Origin: Coriobacteriales bacterium
GTDB taxonomy: Bacteria; Actinomycetota; Coriobacteriia; Coriobacteriales; Atopobiaceae
Direction: 5' to 3'
Assembly (NCBI GenBank): GCA_030529625.1
Contig: JAUMWN010000018.1
Span: 1-35,665, forward strand
Length of the DNA stretch: 35,665 bases
Each line of letters begins with the position of its first letter. The stretch's first letter is position 1. The position numbers were made by a program, and so were the translations under genes. Below the pieces are notes generated by a model. The model had not been told where the DNA came from, made no database searches, and saw only the letters and a list, made by a program, of their open reading frames with translations. Shown here one piece after another: positions 7,926-15,720 of this stretch.

Positions 7926-8669
7926 TCAAGCTCGCGAGGTCTCGCTCGAGATCACGCAGCGGTTGGCGGGAAGCCACACGCTCCCCCACTCAAACGGCGT
8001 GTCGTCATCCAGCCGCACGAGCTGGTCGCAGTTGAGCACCGGCGCGTGCTCGTCGCACTCCAGCCACCTGCCGCGCACCTTGCCCGCCACGCAGGCGCTG
8101 TACACCATCTCCGAGCGCCCGACCGCATGGCCGCTGGTACGCTCGACGGCCGCGAACACGCTTTCCTGCGAGAAGTCCGCCTCATCGAGGCCAGGGCACG
8201 CCACTAGGTTGAGGTGGCTCTCTATGTACATGGCCGGCCTGCCGCGAACGCTGCGAACGCGCGCCAGGAACAGGTGGTCCGCACCCGACGCAATTCCCAG
8301 CTGCTGGGCGCATACGTCACGTGCCGGCTCAACGCGATGCGCGACGACCTGCGTCTGGTATGCGATGTCCTGCGCGTCCATGGACTCGGCAAACGAGAGG
8401 AGCCGCGTGGTGCTGGGACGCGCCATGAGCGGCTTGGTAACAAACGTGCCACGACCGCGCTGCTGCACCAGCAGTCCCTCATCCACGAGCACGCGCACGC
8501 CCTTTTGCACCGTTCCGCGTGCAAGGCCCAGCATGTCCATAAGCTCGTGCTCGGAGGGGATGGGCTCGTCCACGCCCCATTCCTTCTCATAGATCTTCTC
8601 ACGAACGAAGTCGGACACCTGGGCGTAGAGGGGCACGCCACTCTTGCGCGAGAGCCGCTTTGCCGTCAT
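7926..8669 (-). CDS. GntR/HutC-family transcriptional regulator
   Basis: A 247-residue repressor. The N-terminal winged helix covers about residues 8-78 (VPLYAQVSDFVREKI, PIPSEHELMDMLGLARGTVQ and QRGRGTFV are signature segments). The C-terminal UTRA ligand-binding domain covers about 95-240. The start at 8669 overlaps the stop of the preceding hydrolase gene by four bases (ATGA), which decides it over longer possibilities. It is the third gene in an operon with a nucleosidase and a phospholipase C-like protein. The effector is unknown; UTRA domains often bind sugar phosphates or nucleoside-like ligands. Confidence 0.9.
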   Translation of the reverse strand: MTAKRLSRKSGVPLYAQVSDFVREKIYEKEWGVDEPIPSEHELMDMLGLARGTVQKGVRVLVDEGLLVQQRGRGTFVTKPLMARPSTTRLLSFAESMDAQDIAYQTQVVAHRVEPARDVCAQQLGIASGADHLFLARVRSVRGRPAMYIESHLNLVACPGLDEADFSQESVFAAVERTSGHAVGRSEMVYSACVAGKVRGRWLECDEHAPVLNCDQLVRLDDDTPFEWGSVWLPANRCVISSETSRA

Positions 8670-9355
8670 GAGTCTATGCTCCCCAGGTCGCCGGCATACG
8701 CGCCTGCCGCATGGAGGAGCAGCGCCTCCCGCAGCACCGCGCACACCTCGTGATAGGTGGACTGGAAGAACGCCGCGTTGAGCAGGCTGTACGTGGGCTC
8801 GCCGTCCACATGCTGGGCTTGGTTCTTGCGCACGATCGCCTCCTGCGCCTGTGCCGCGGCATACACGTCCGGCTCGTCCACCACATACTGCGGGAAGTCC
8901 GCGCACAGGTTCACGAGGCGCTGCGTAACGCGGGGCACGAGCGAGATGCTGAGCGTACGGCCAAACAGGTCGAAGTCCGCCTGCTTGCGTATGCGCGTTT
9001 GTTCGCCAGGCTCAACGCCAATGGAGGCGATGTAGCCAGTGGTACGCAGGTTGTAGTAATGATCGCACAGCAGATGGGTCCAGGCGCCCAGCACCACGTC
9101 GTTGGCGTCCTTGTCCCGCACATACAGGTTGTAGAAGCGGCTCGCATCAGGCGCGGGAATAAACGTTGGGTCCGAGAAGTGCGTGTCTCGATACGCTATC
9201 TTGCGGGTGGGATTGGTCACCATGTAGCCCACGTACACGTCGGGCACGAGGTTGCCAAACAGGAAGTCGTCAACGTGGCAAATGCCCAGCGACTCTGGCG
9301 ACTCCTCGCCAAGGAGTCGCTCCACGTGCGCGGTATGTATGTTCCAGCTTGGCAT
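8666..9355 (-). CDS. Zinc-dependent phospholipase C-like hydrolase
   Basis: A 229-residue protein resembling the zinc-dependent phospholipase C/S1-P1 nuclease helical fold. The N-terminus MPSWNIHTAHVERLL, then FLFGNLVPDV, YRDTHFSD and GAWTHLLCDHYYN supply His and Asp residues in the order expected for metal binding. No signal peptide is visible, so it is probably cytoplasmic. It starts 12 bases after the nucleosidase stop, with an AGGGTGG ribosome site, and overlaps the GntR gene. The substrate is not predictable. The family call is from motif pattern. Confidence 0.75.
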   Translation of the reverse strand: MPSWNIHTAHVERLLGEESPESLGICHVDDFLFGNLVPDVYVGYMVTNPTRKIAYRDTHFSDPTFIPAPDASRFYNLYVRDKDANDVVLGAWTHLLCDHYYNLRTTGYIASIGVEPGEQTRIRKQADFDLFGRTLSISLVPRVTQRLVNLCADFPQYVVDEPDVYAAAQAQEAIVRKNQAQHVDGEPTYSLLNAAFFQSTYHEVCAVLREALLLHAAGAYAGDLGSIDS

Positions 9356-9367
9356 GAGCCACCCTCG

Positions 9368-10084
9368 CTACTGTCCGAGGTGGCCCACCATGTACTCCAC
9401 CACGGCGGCGCTGCGCGCAGCGGCCTCTATCTTTAACGTGGGATAGTCCATGGTTGCCGCGCCATCGGCCTTGTCGGAGATGGAGCGGATGATCACGAAG
9501 GGGACCTTGGCCAGGTGGCAGGCATGCGCGATCGCCGCACCCTCCATCTCGCCGCACATGGCGCCAAACTGCGACACGATGCGCTCCTTCTGCTCGGCAG
9601 ATGCCACGAACTGGTCGCCAGAGGCAATGCGACCCTGATACACCGACACGGTTGGCGCCACCTTTCGCACCGCGTACACCGCCTCAAGGCTCAGGTCCTC
9701 GTCAGCACAGAACACCGAGTTGTCCATGAGGGGTATTCTGCCGGCAGCATAGCCCAGCGGCGTGCAGTCCATGTCGTGCTGCACCGCATCGGTGGACACC
9801 ACGATGTCGCCGATGTCTATGCGCGCGTCCAGCGCACCGGCAACACCGGTGTTGATTACGTGCGTCACATCAAAGATGGTCACCAGAACCCCGGCGCACA
9901 GGGCCGCGTTGACCTTTCCCACACCACACTGGACCGCAACCACGTCGACGCCGTCGAGCGTGCCCGTGTAGAACGTCATGCCAAGGCAATGCTCCTCCTG
10001 CACGCCTTCCAGCGCCTCACAAAGCTGCGTCACCTCTATGTCCATGGCACCAATAATACCTACGCGTACGCTTGTGTTGTTCAT
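9368..10084 (-). CDS. mtnN: 5'-methylthioadenosine/S-adenosylhomocysteine nucleosidase
   Basis: A 238-residue Pfs/MtnN enzyme that cleaves adenine from MTA and SAH, recycling by-products of S-adenosylmethionine use. It starts VRVGIIGAMDIEV, has the purine-binding Gly segment NTGVAGALD, the catalytic-site motif CGEMEGAAIAH with the substrate-binding Glu, and RSISDKADG with the catalytic Asp. The start at 10084 is supported by AAAGGAAGG. It leads the operon with the hydrolase and the GntR regulator. SAM-derived waste would also come from the two radical SAM enzymes in this window, although those are distant. Confidence 0.93.
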   Translation of the reverse strand: MNNTSVRVGIIGAMDIEVTQLCEALEGVQEEHCLGMTFYTGTLDGVDVVAVQCGVGKVNAALCAGVLVTIFDVTHVINTGVAGALDARIDIGDIVVSTDAVQHDMDCTPLGYAAGRIPLMDNSVFCADEDLSLEAVYAVRKVAPTVSVYQGRIASGDQFVASAEQKERIVSQFGAMCGEMEGAAIAHACHLAKVPFVIIRSISDKADGAATMDYPTLKIEAAARSAAVVEYMVGHLGQ

Positions 10085-10210
10085 GCCCTTCCTTTCTCTG
10101 AAAGCACAAGTATCGCACATGGCTGCATAAGTGAGCGCACTTCTCGCAAAAAACGGGTATCCTATACGCATTCACTATGCACGCGCAGCAAGCTCGAACC
10201 AGGAGGAAGC

Positions 10211-10978
10211 ATGACCACCGACGTAGCGGGACTCGTGGAGGCAATTGACCGCCGCATCTCGTGCAGGGCATTCGACTCCCTGAACCTGTCTCACCATGCC
10301 GTGGAGGTGCTGCACGCAGAGGTCCAGGACGCGTGCGACGAAAGCGGCCTTAGGTTTGTGTTGCATGTGTTTGAGACCGACGGGTCGCTGCTCTTCCTCA
10401 GCCCCAAGATGTTTGCGGGGCGTCCGCCCGCATATGTCTCGTGCGTGGGGCCAGACGACCCCATTGTGCGCGAGAAGATTGGCTACTACGGCGAGCGCAT
10501 CGTGTTGCGGGCGACTGAGCTCGGCCTGGGATCGTGCTGGGTGGCTGGCACCTTCGACCGCAAGCAGACCACCTGTGAGGTTCCCGAGGGCATGAAGTTC
10601 CACGACGTCATACCGCTGGGCACCCCCATGGCAAACATGCCCTTTAAGCAGCGCTCCATTCGCAAGGCCATTCGCGCCAAGTCCAAGCGTCCCGCCAAGC
10701 TCTACCATGGGCCGACGTCGCTCGACGCGGCCCCGCGATGGGTGCGCGCGGGCATCGACGCTGTTTGTAAGGCGCCTTCCGCCATCAACGAGCAGCCGGT
10801 CGTGTTCGTCCAGGATGCACTTGGCTCGCCCGTTCACGCGGCGCTCCCCCATGTTCGCCATGGCCTGGAGCACACCGACCTTGGCATCGCGAAGCTGCAC
10901 TTTGAGCTCGCGGCAGGCGCGCAAGGCGCTCCCGGCTGGTGGGAGTGGGGTGCCGACGGCATCTACGTACTGGACTAG
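10211..10978 (+). CDS. Nitroreductase-family flavoprotein (TM1586-like)
   Basis: A 255-residue nitroreductase-fold protein. It opens with DRRISCRAFDSLNLS, the FMN-phosphate-binding Arg/Ser segment, and has YYGERIVLRATELGLGSCWVAG followed by a duplicated half ending KAPSAINEQP, typical of the long single-chain putative nitroreductase group. AGGAGGAAGC precedes the ATG. It probably reduces nitro or quinone-like compounds with NAD(P)H; the substrate is unknown. It is transcribed divergently from mtnN, and its stop faces pheT. Confidence 0.87.
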   Translation: MTTDVAGLVEAIDRRISCRAFDSLNLSHHAVEVLHAEVQDACDESGLRFVLHVFETDGSLLFLSPKMFAGRPPAYVSCVGPDDPIVREKIGYYGERIVLRATELGLGSCWVAGTFDRKQTTCEVPEGMKFHDVIPLGTPMANMPFKQRSIRKAIRAKSKRPAKLYHGPTSLDAAPRWVRAGIDAVCKAPSAINEQPVVFVQDALGSPVHAALPHVRHGLEHTDLGIAKLHFELAAGAQGAPGWWEWGADGIYVLD

Positions 10979-11023
10979 CCACCTCCCCTGCGCACGCCTG
11001 CACCCGAACAACGCCAAATGTGG

Positions 11024-11083
11024 GTAGACAATGGGGACAGTCCCCATTGTCTACTCTCGTTTACTCAGGGGCTATCCCCTGAG
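11024..11083. repeat. Perfect 31-base GGGGAC-family palindrome plus second hairpin
   Basis: Seen: 11024-11054 is a perfect palindrome with 15-base arms (GTAGACAATGGGGAC) around one A. A second hairpin follows at 11064-11083 (CTCAGGGG, loop CTAT, CCCCTGAG) and then AT-rich sequence with TTTGTTTT on the plus strand. It lies between the convergent ends of the nitroreductase gene and pheT, so a bidirectional terminator role is likely. Confidence 0.75.
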
Positions 11084-11103
11084 CACGGATTATTTGTTTT
11101 GCG

Positions 11104-13578
11104 CTATGAGCGCACCTCGCCGCCGGTGCTCTTGAGCACCTTGGTGACCAGGCGGCTGTGGGCCTTGTCGACCTCCTTGAGAGTGAGGGTGTGGTCGTCG
11201 GAACGATATGTGAGCGAGAAGGCCATGGACTTCTTTCCCGCGCCCACGCGCACGGGATCACGATACACATCGAACAGGCGCACGTCTCGCAAGAGCTTGC
11301 CACCGGCAGAGGTTATGCGCTGCACGAGCTGCTCGTACGGCATGTCCTCATCCACCACAAGGGCAAGGTCCACCGAGACGCCAGGCAGTGTGGGCACGTC
11401 CTGGTAGGGCAGCTGGTCTTGGGCCAGGCGCTGCAGCACCTCGACGTTGAGCTCGAAGGCGATCACGGGATCGTCGATGCCAAACAGCTCCAGGGTCTTG
11501 GGATGGATGTTGCCCACCCAGCCCAGGACGGACCCGCGTACCACGACCTCTGCCGCAAGGCCGGGCTGCAGCCAGGCGGAATGCTCGGCCTCGGGCACGC
11601 GATAGCGCACCTTTTGGATGCGCAGCGCGTCCAACAGCTCCTCCACGATGCCCTTGCCATCGAAGAAGTCGAGCTTGCCGTACTTGTAGTTCCACGCATC
11701 CTCTTCCCAGGAGCCGGAAAGCACGCCGGCCACGTAGGTCTGCTCGTCGGGCAGGCTCTTGTGCTCGCGGCCAAAGAGCACGCGGCCGATCTCGTAGAGC
11801 TTGACGTTGGCCACACCATGGTCCTTGTTGTAGGCGACCGCGCGCAGCAGCCCAGGCATGAGATCGCGGCGCATCTCGCTCTGCTCGCTCACCAGCGGAC
11901 GGATGATGCGTACGGGAACGCCCTTTACCTCACGGGCCATGCCCAAGCGGGCAAGGTCGCGCGCGTCGGCAAAGCAGTACGTGCTCGTCTCGCTCAGGCC
12001 ACAGGCGCGAAGCGTGCTGCCAATGAGGCGCACCCGGCGCTGATCTGCGGTGAGTCCGCCCGGATGGTTGTGCGCCGCGGGAATCGTGGGCTCCACGTCA
12101 CCCTCGCCCCACAGGCGCAGGATCTCCTCCGCGAGGTCTATCTCACGCTCGAGGTCGGGACGGTTCGTGGGGCATACCACATTGAGAGACCCGTCGGCGG
12201 GCGTGACCGTGCAGCCCAGACGTTCGAGGCGCGTGGCCATGAACTCGTCCTCAATGGGCGCGCCGCAAATGGCGCGCACGCGGTTGGGGCGCAGCGTAAC
12301 GACCCGCGCCTCCTTGTGCTGTGGATAGGCGTCCACCATGCCACGAACCACCTCGGCGCCGCAGCACTCCTCGAACAGCGCGGCCGCGATGTTTGAGACA
12401 TCGGCGCACGACGCCGCATCCACCTGACGCTCAAAGCGAATGGAGGACTCGCTCATAAGACCCAGACTGCGACTGGTTCGGCTGATGCTGCCGGAGTCGA
12501 AGCAGGCGCTCTCCAGCAGCACGTCCACGGTACTCTCGTCAATGTCGGAGTTAAGGCCACCCATCACGCCGGCAAGCGCCACCGGACGCTCGCGATCGTC
12601 GGTAATGAGCAGCATGTCGGGAGTGAGCGCACGGTCCTGATCGTCCAGAGTCGTGAGATGCTCTCCCTCGCGAGCCGAACGCACCACGATGTGCCGCTTG
12701 CCGTCACGCTCGCCCAGCTTGCCCAGGTCGAAGGCGTGCAGAGGCTGGCCGGTGAGGAACATCACGTAGTTGGTGACGTCCACCACGTTGTTGATGGGCC
12801 GCGCGCCCGCCGCAAGCACGCGCTTGGCGAGCCACTCAGGAGAGGGGCCGATCTTTACGTTGCGCACCACGCGCGCGGTGTAGCGCGGGCACAGCTCGGG
12901 ATCGTCGATCTGCACGTCAACCAGCGAGGAAACGTCGCCCTCACCGTCTGGCCCCACGCCGTGCTCGCACGCGATGGCAGGCATGCACATGTGCGTGTCC
13001 ACGTCAAGCATGGCACTCACCTCGGTGGCCACGCCCGTCATGGACAGGCAATCGGGACGGTTGGGGGTCATCTCGCAGTCTATTACGGTGTCCGCCATCC
13101 CACGGTAGTCCGCAAACGGCATACCCACGGGCGCGTCGGCGGGAAGAATCATAATACCCTCGTGGCTGTCTCCCAGCCCCAGCTCACGCTCGGAACAGTT
13201 CATGCCGCAGGACTCCACGCCACGCAGCTTGGACTTCTTAATCCTAAAGTCACCGGGCAGGACGGCACCGATCATGGCGACCACGATCTTGTCACCCTGC
13301 TGGAAGTTCTGGGCGCCGCACACGATCTGCAGTGGCTCGGGCTCGCCGTTCGCGTTGACATTTTGGTTTCCCACGTCCACTTTGCACAGCCACATGTGGT
13401 CCGAATTGGGATGCGGCTCCTTCGACGCGACCTGACCCACGACCACGTGGTCGAGCTCGGCGCCCATGCGCTCTACCGCCTCAACCTCGGTACCGGTACG
13501 CGTGAACTCGTCCACCAGGTCCTGCGGATTGGCCGGGATGTCCACCAGCTCCTTGAGCCATTCATATGAAACACGCAT
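11104..13578 (-). CDS. pheT: Phenylalanyl-tRNA synthetase beta subunit
   Basis: An 824-residue, full-length bacterial PheT. The N-terminal tRNA-binding OB domain is at about residues 40-150 (VVVGQVASKEPHPNSDHMWL), followed by B3/B4 and B5 domains in the middle (PRYTARVVRNV, FLTGQPLHAFD, LGCTV), and the C-terminal FDX-ACB anticodon-stem-binding domain is at about 730-824 (PGVSVDLALVVDEDM to the end). The start at 13578 (MRVSYEWLKEL) lies 30 bases after pheS. With PheS it forms the alpha2-beta2 enzyme that charges tRNA-Phe. It is controlled by the T-box upstream of pheS. Confidence 0.97.
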   Translation of the reverse strand: MRVSYEWLKELVDIPANPQDLVDEFTRTGTEVEAVERMGAELDHVVVGQVASKEPHPNSDHMWLCKVDVGNQNVNANGEPEPLQIVCGAQNFQQGDKIVVAMIGAVLPGDFRIKKSKLRGVESCGMNCSERELGLGDSHEGIMILPADAPVGMPFADYRGMADTVIDCEMTPNRPDCLSMTGVATEVSAMLDVDTHMCMPAIACEHGVGPDGEGDVSSLVDVQIDDPELCPRYTARVVRNVKIGPSPEWLAKRVLAAGARPINNVVDVTNYVMFLTGQPLHAFDLGKLGERDGKRHIVVRSAREGEHLTTLDDQDRALTPDMLLITDDRERPVALAGVMGGLNSDIDESTVDVLLESACFDSGSISRTSRSLGLMSESSIRFERQVDAASCADVSNIAAALFEECCGAEVVRGMVDAYPQHKEARVVTLRPNRVRAICGAPIEDEFMATRLERLGCTVTPADGSLNVVCPTNRPDLEREIDLAEEILRLWGEGDVEPTIPAAHNHPGGLTADQRRVRLIGSTLRACGLSETSTYCFADARDLARLGMAREVKGVPVRIIRPLVSEQSEMRRDLMPGLLRAVAYNKDHGVANVKLYEIGRVLFGREHKSLPDEQTYVAGVLSGSWEEDAWNYKYGKLDFFDGKGIVEELLDALRIQKVRYRVPEAEHSAWLQPGLAAEVVVRGSVLGWVGNIHPKTLELFGIDDPVIAFELNVEVLQRLAQDQLPYQDVPTLPGVSVDLALVVDEDMPYEQLVQRITSAGGKLLRDVRLFDVYRDPVRVGAGKKSMAFSLTYRSDDHTLTLKEVDKAHSRLVTKVLKSTGGEVRS

Positions 13579-13607
13579 GATAGATGCCTTTCTTTGCGAG
13601 GGTCGAC

Positions 13608-14675
13608 TTAGAACTGACGGAGGAAGCGCATGTCGCCTTCCATGAGCATGCGCAGGTCGGGCAGGTCGTAGCGCAGCGCCGCCACGCGTTCGACGCCAAT
13701 GCCAAACGCGAATCCGGTGTACTTCTCGGGATCGATGCCCACGTACTGGAAGACGTTGGGATCCACCATGCCGCAGCCCAGGATCTCCAGCCATCCCACG
13801 TTCTTGCAGAAGCGGCAGCCCTCACCGTGGCACACGCCGCAGCTCACGTCCACCTCGCAGCTGGGCTCGGTGAACGGGAAGAAGTGCGGGCGATAGCGCG
13901 TGGCACGGTCCTTGCCAAAGATCTCGCGGCAGAAGTAGTCCAGCGTGCCCTTGAGGTCGCCAAAGGTGATGCCCTCATCCACCACCAAGCCCTCCACCTG
14001 CGTGAACTGCGGCAGGTGGTTGGCATCGGCGGTGTCGGGGCGGAACACGGTACCCGGGCAGATCATGTAGATGGGCGGCTTGTTCTCCTCCATGTAGTGC
14101 ACCTGCATGCCCGAGGTCTGCGTGCGCAACAGCACATCGGAGTCGCCCAGCTGCAGCGGCGGCTTTCCCTCCGGCGCGTTGTCCACCACGTAGAACGAGT
14201 CCTTGGCCGAGCGGCTGGGATGGTTCTCTGGCGCGTTGAGCGCGGTGAAATTGTAGTAGGTGGTCTCCACGTAGGGACCATCGGCCACGATGTAGCCCAT
14301 ACCGCAAAAGATGTCCTCGATCTCTTCGCGAATCTGCGTAATGAGGTGCTGCGTACCACGCGACAGACGGCGGCCTGGCATCGTTACGTCGGCGGCCTCG
14401 GCCTGCATGCGCTCGTGCATGGCCTTCTTTGAGAGCTCCATCGAGCGCTGCTTGAGCGCCTCGTCCACGTTTGCGCGCACGGTGTTGGCAAGGCGTCCCA
14501 TAGCCGGACGCTCCTCGGGCGGAATCTTACCCATCATGCGCATGATGGCAGTGAGCGACCCCTTCTTGCCCAGCACCGAGACGCGCAGCTTTTCGAGCGC
14601 CTCCATGTTTTGGGCATCTAACAGGTTCTGGGTGAACTGCGCCTCGATTGCCCTGAGTTCATCTTGCATTGCCAT
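13608..14675 (-). CDS. pheS: Phenylalanyl-tRNA synthetase alpha subunit
   Basis: A 355-residue PheS. An N-terminal coiled-coil arm covers about residues 1-85, followed by the class II catalytic core: motif 2-like FRPDTADANHLPQFTQVEGL, SCEVDVSCGVC, and motif 3 GIGVERVAALRYDLPDLR near the C-terminus. GAAGGAG stands eight bases before the chosen ATG at 14675; an in-frame ATG two codons later is possible. A four-cysteine insert (CGVCHGEGCRFC) at about residue 285 resembles a zinc knuckle seen in some PheS proteins. Confidence 0.97.
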   Translation of the reverse strand: MAMQDELRAIEAQFTQNLLDAQNMEALEKLRVSVLGKKGSLTAIMRMMGKIPPEERPAMGRLANTVRANVDEALKQRSMELSKKAMHERMQAEAADVTMPGRRLSRGTQHLITQIREEIEDIFCGMGYIVADGPYVETTYYNFTALNAPENHPSRSAKDSFYVVDNAPEGKPPLQLGDSDVLLRTQTSGMQVHYMEENKPPIYMICPGTVFRPDTADANHLPQFTQVEGLVVDEGITFGDLKGTLDYFCREIFGKDRATRYRPHFFPFTEPSCEVDVSCGVCHGEGCRFCKNVGWLEILGCGMVDPNVFQYVGIDPEKYTGFAFGIGVERVAALRYDLPDLRMLMEGDMRFLRQF

Positions 14676-14692
14676 GAACAGACTCCTTCTCC

Positions 14693-14742
14693 AAAAACGA
14701 AACCGCCCTCGTGCCGCGCGCAAGCGCAAAGCCCAAGGACGG
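14693..14742 (-). terminator. Intrinsic terminator of the pheST T-box leader
   Basis: Seen on the minus strand: CCGTCCTTG pairs with CGAGGGCGG across a loop, then TTTCGTTTTT, ending just before the pheS ribosome site. The antiterminator would use the T-box sequence immediately upstream, the standard T-box attenuation layout. Confidence 0.85.
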
Positions 14743-14970
14743 ATTGATCCGCGGTACCACCTCGGTTGAGCGATCGGTTGTCGTGTCCGAGCACCCCACT
14801 CGTAAGTCCCGTGTCGTGGGACGGACGGCTTCCCTACTTGCGCAAGCGCGTTAAGGTCGCAGCTGGTGGAGTGAACTTCGCGCGTCAGCCCTCGCAGGTG
14901 CCTTCCAGCCAAGGGCACCCTCTCTCGTGCTTGGGCACGCGGCGCACGAACCTCTCCGTCATCGCCGTGA
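14693..14970 (-). promoter_or_regulatory. T-box riboswitch controlling pheST
   Basis: Seen: the conserved T-box sequence AGGTGGTACCGCGG at 14749-14762 (minus strand), followed by a terminator and pheS. Upstream, an AGAGAG bulge segment and a GGCTGGAAGG distal-loop-like segment have the order expected in Stem I. A TTC (Phe) triplet at 14873-14875 followed by A is in a plausible specifier position. Known: uncharged tRNA-Phe base-pairs with the specifier and T-box and lets transcription continue. The specifier assignment is inferred from position and needs a covariance-model fit. Confidence 0.9.
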
Positions 14971-14976
14971 TGAGCG

Positions 14977-14985
14977 AGTATAGCA
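14977..14985 (-). promoter_or_regulatory. Extended -10 promoter of the pheST leader
   Basis: Seen on the minus strand: TGCTATACT, a TG-n-TATACT extended -10 element, about 15 bases before the first conserved T-box Stem I sequence. No good -35 is visible, which an extended -10 tolerates. Confidence 0.6.
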
Positions 14986-15011
14986 CACTTGCCCCACCGA
15001 GTTGGCGCAAA

Positions 15012-15061
15012 CCTGCACTCGGGGGACAGTCCCCCGAGTGCAGGGGACTGTCCCCTGTGCA
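15012..15061. repeat. Perfect 33-base GGGGAC-family palindrome with overlapping second copy
   Basis: Seen: 15012-15044 has two exact 16-base arms (CCTGCACTCGGGGGAC) around one A. A second, shorter palindrome, CAGGGGACTGTCCCCTG, overlaps it at 15041-15057. It lies directly after the stop of the GNAT gene (minus strand) and before the pheST promoter, consistent with a transcript-end element. Confidence 0.8.
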
Positions 15062-15069
15062 CGGGTGGG

Positions 15070-15657
15070 CTAGCGTTGGGACTGGTACACGTAGATTCCC
15101 TTGGAGCTGTCCTCCTGCACGCGCTCCATGCCAAGGTGCTCGTACACTTGCCAGTCGCAGGCGTCGTCGGTAACCAGACGCACCGTGCCCACTTCATGCG
15201 TGGCAAACCACGCATCGGCCTCTTGCAAGAGCGTACGGCCTACGCCACGGCCACGCGCCTGTGGCGCCACAAAGAGCAGCACGATCTGGCCGGCCTGTCC
15301 CAGCCGCTCCTCGGCCACATCCATGAGCTGGCGCTCGTCGTTAAGCACTGCCGCATCGGCACGCGAGTTAATGCCCAGTGCGGCGGCCATGGCAGCCAGG
15401 CGCGTGCGCTGTTGCAGCCAGTGCATGCGCATGGTCTCGTTGCGGTCCTGCGGTCGAACGCCGGAAAGCAGGACGACTCCCATCACCTCGCCCGCATCGC
15501 CCTCAACCACATAGCCAGCATCGGTGTGCGCAAGGAAGTCGCACAGCTCGTCGGCTCCCTGCCAATAGGCCTGGGGCCCATGCTCGGCGTGCCACTGCTC
15601 GCCCAGCAGGCGTGATACGACGTCGAAGTCCTTACCCGCAAACTCGCGAACCCGCAT
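15070..15657 (-). CDS. GNAT-family N-acetyltransferase
   Basis: A 195-residue acetyltransferase. The acetyl-CoA pyrophosphate loop APQARGRGVGRTLL is at about residues 130-143, preceded by a core strand (IVLLFV) and followed by WQVYEHLGMERV, the usual C-terminal GNAT motif. The start at 15657 (MRVREFAGKDF) follows GGGAGG. It is the last gene of the run that begins with the ROK kinase, 63 bases after the YdcF-like gene. The substrate is unknown. Confidence 0.85.
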   Translation of the reverse strand: MRVREFAGKDFDVVSRLLGEQWHAEHGPQAYWQGADELCDFLAHTDAGYVVEGDAGEVMGVVLLSGVRPQDRNETMRMHWLQQRTRLAAMAAALGINSRADAAVLNDERQLMDVAEERLGQAGQIVLLFVAPQARGRGVGRTLLQEADAWFATHEVGTVRLVTDDACDWQVYEHLGMERVQEDSSKGIYVYQSQR

Positions 15658-15720
15658 TGTGCCTCCCTGCCCTACCGTTGTCCTGCCAGCCTTCCGCAAC
15701 ACAGCGCGCGACACGACAGC

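Noticed and set aside
10085..10210. Promoters for mtnN and the nitroreductase
   Set aside because: Several TATxxT-like hexamers are present on both strands but none has a convincing -35 at standard spacing.
12658..13569. Plus-strand frames opposite pheT
   Set aside because: They are shadows of a fully recognisable pheT and have no ribosome site.
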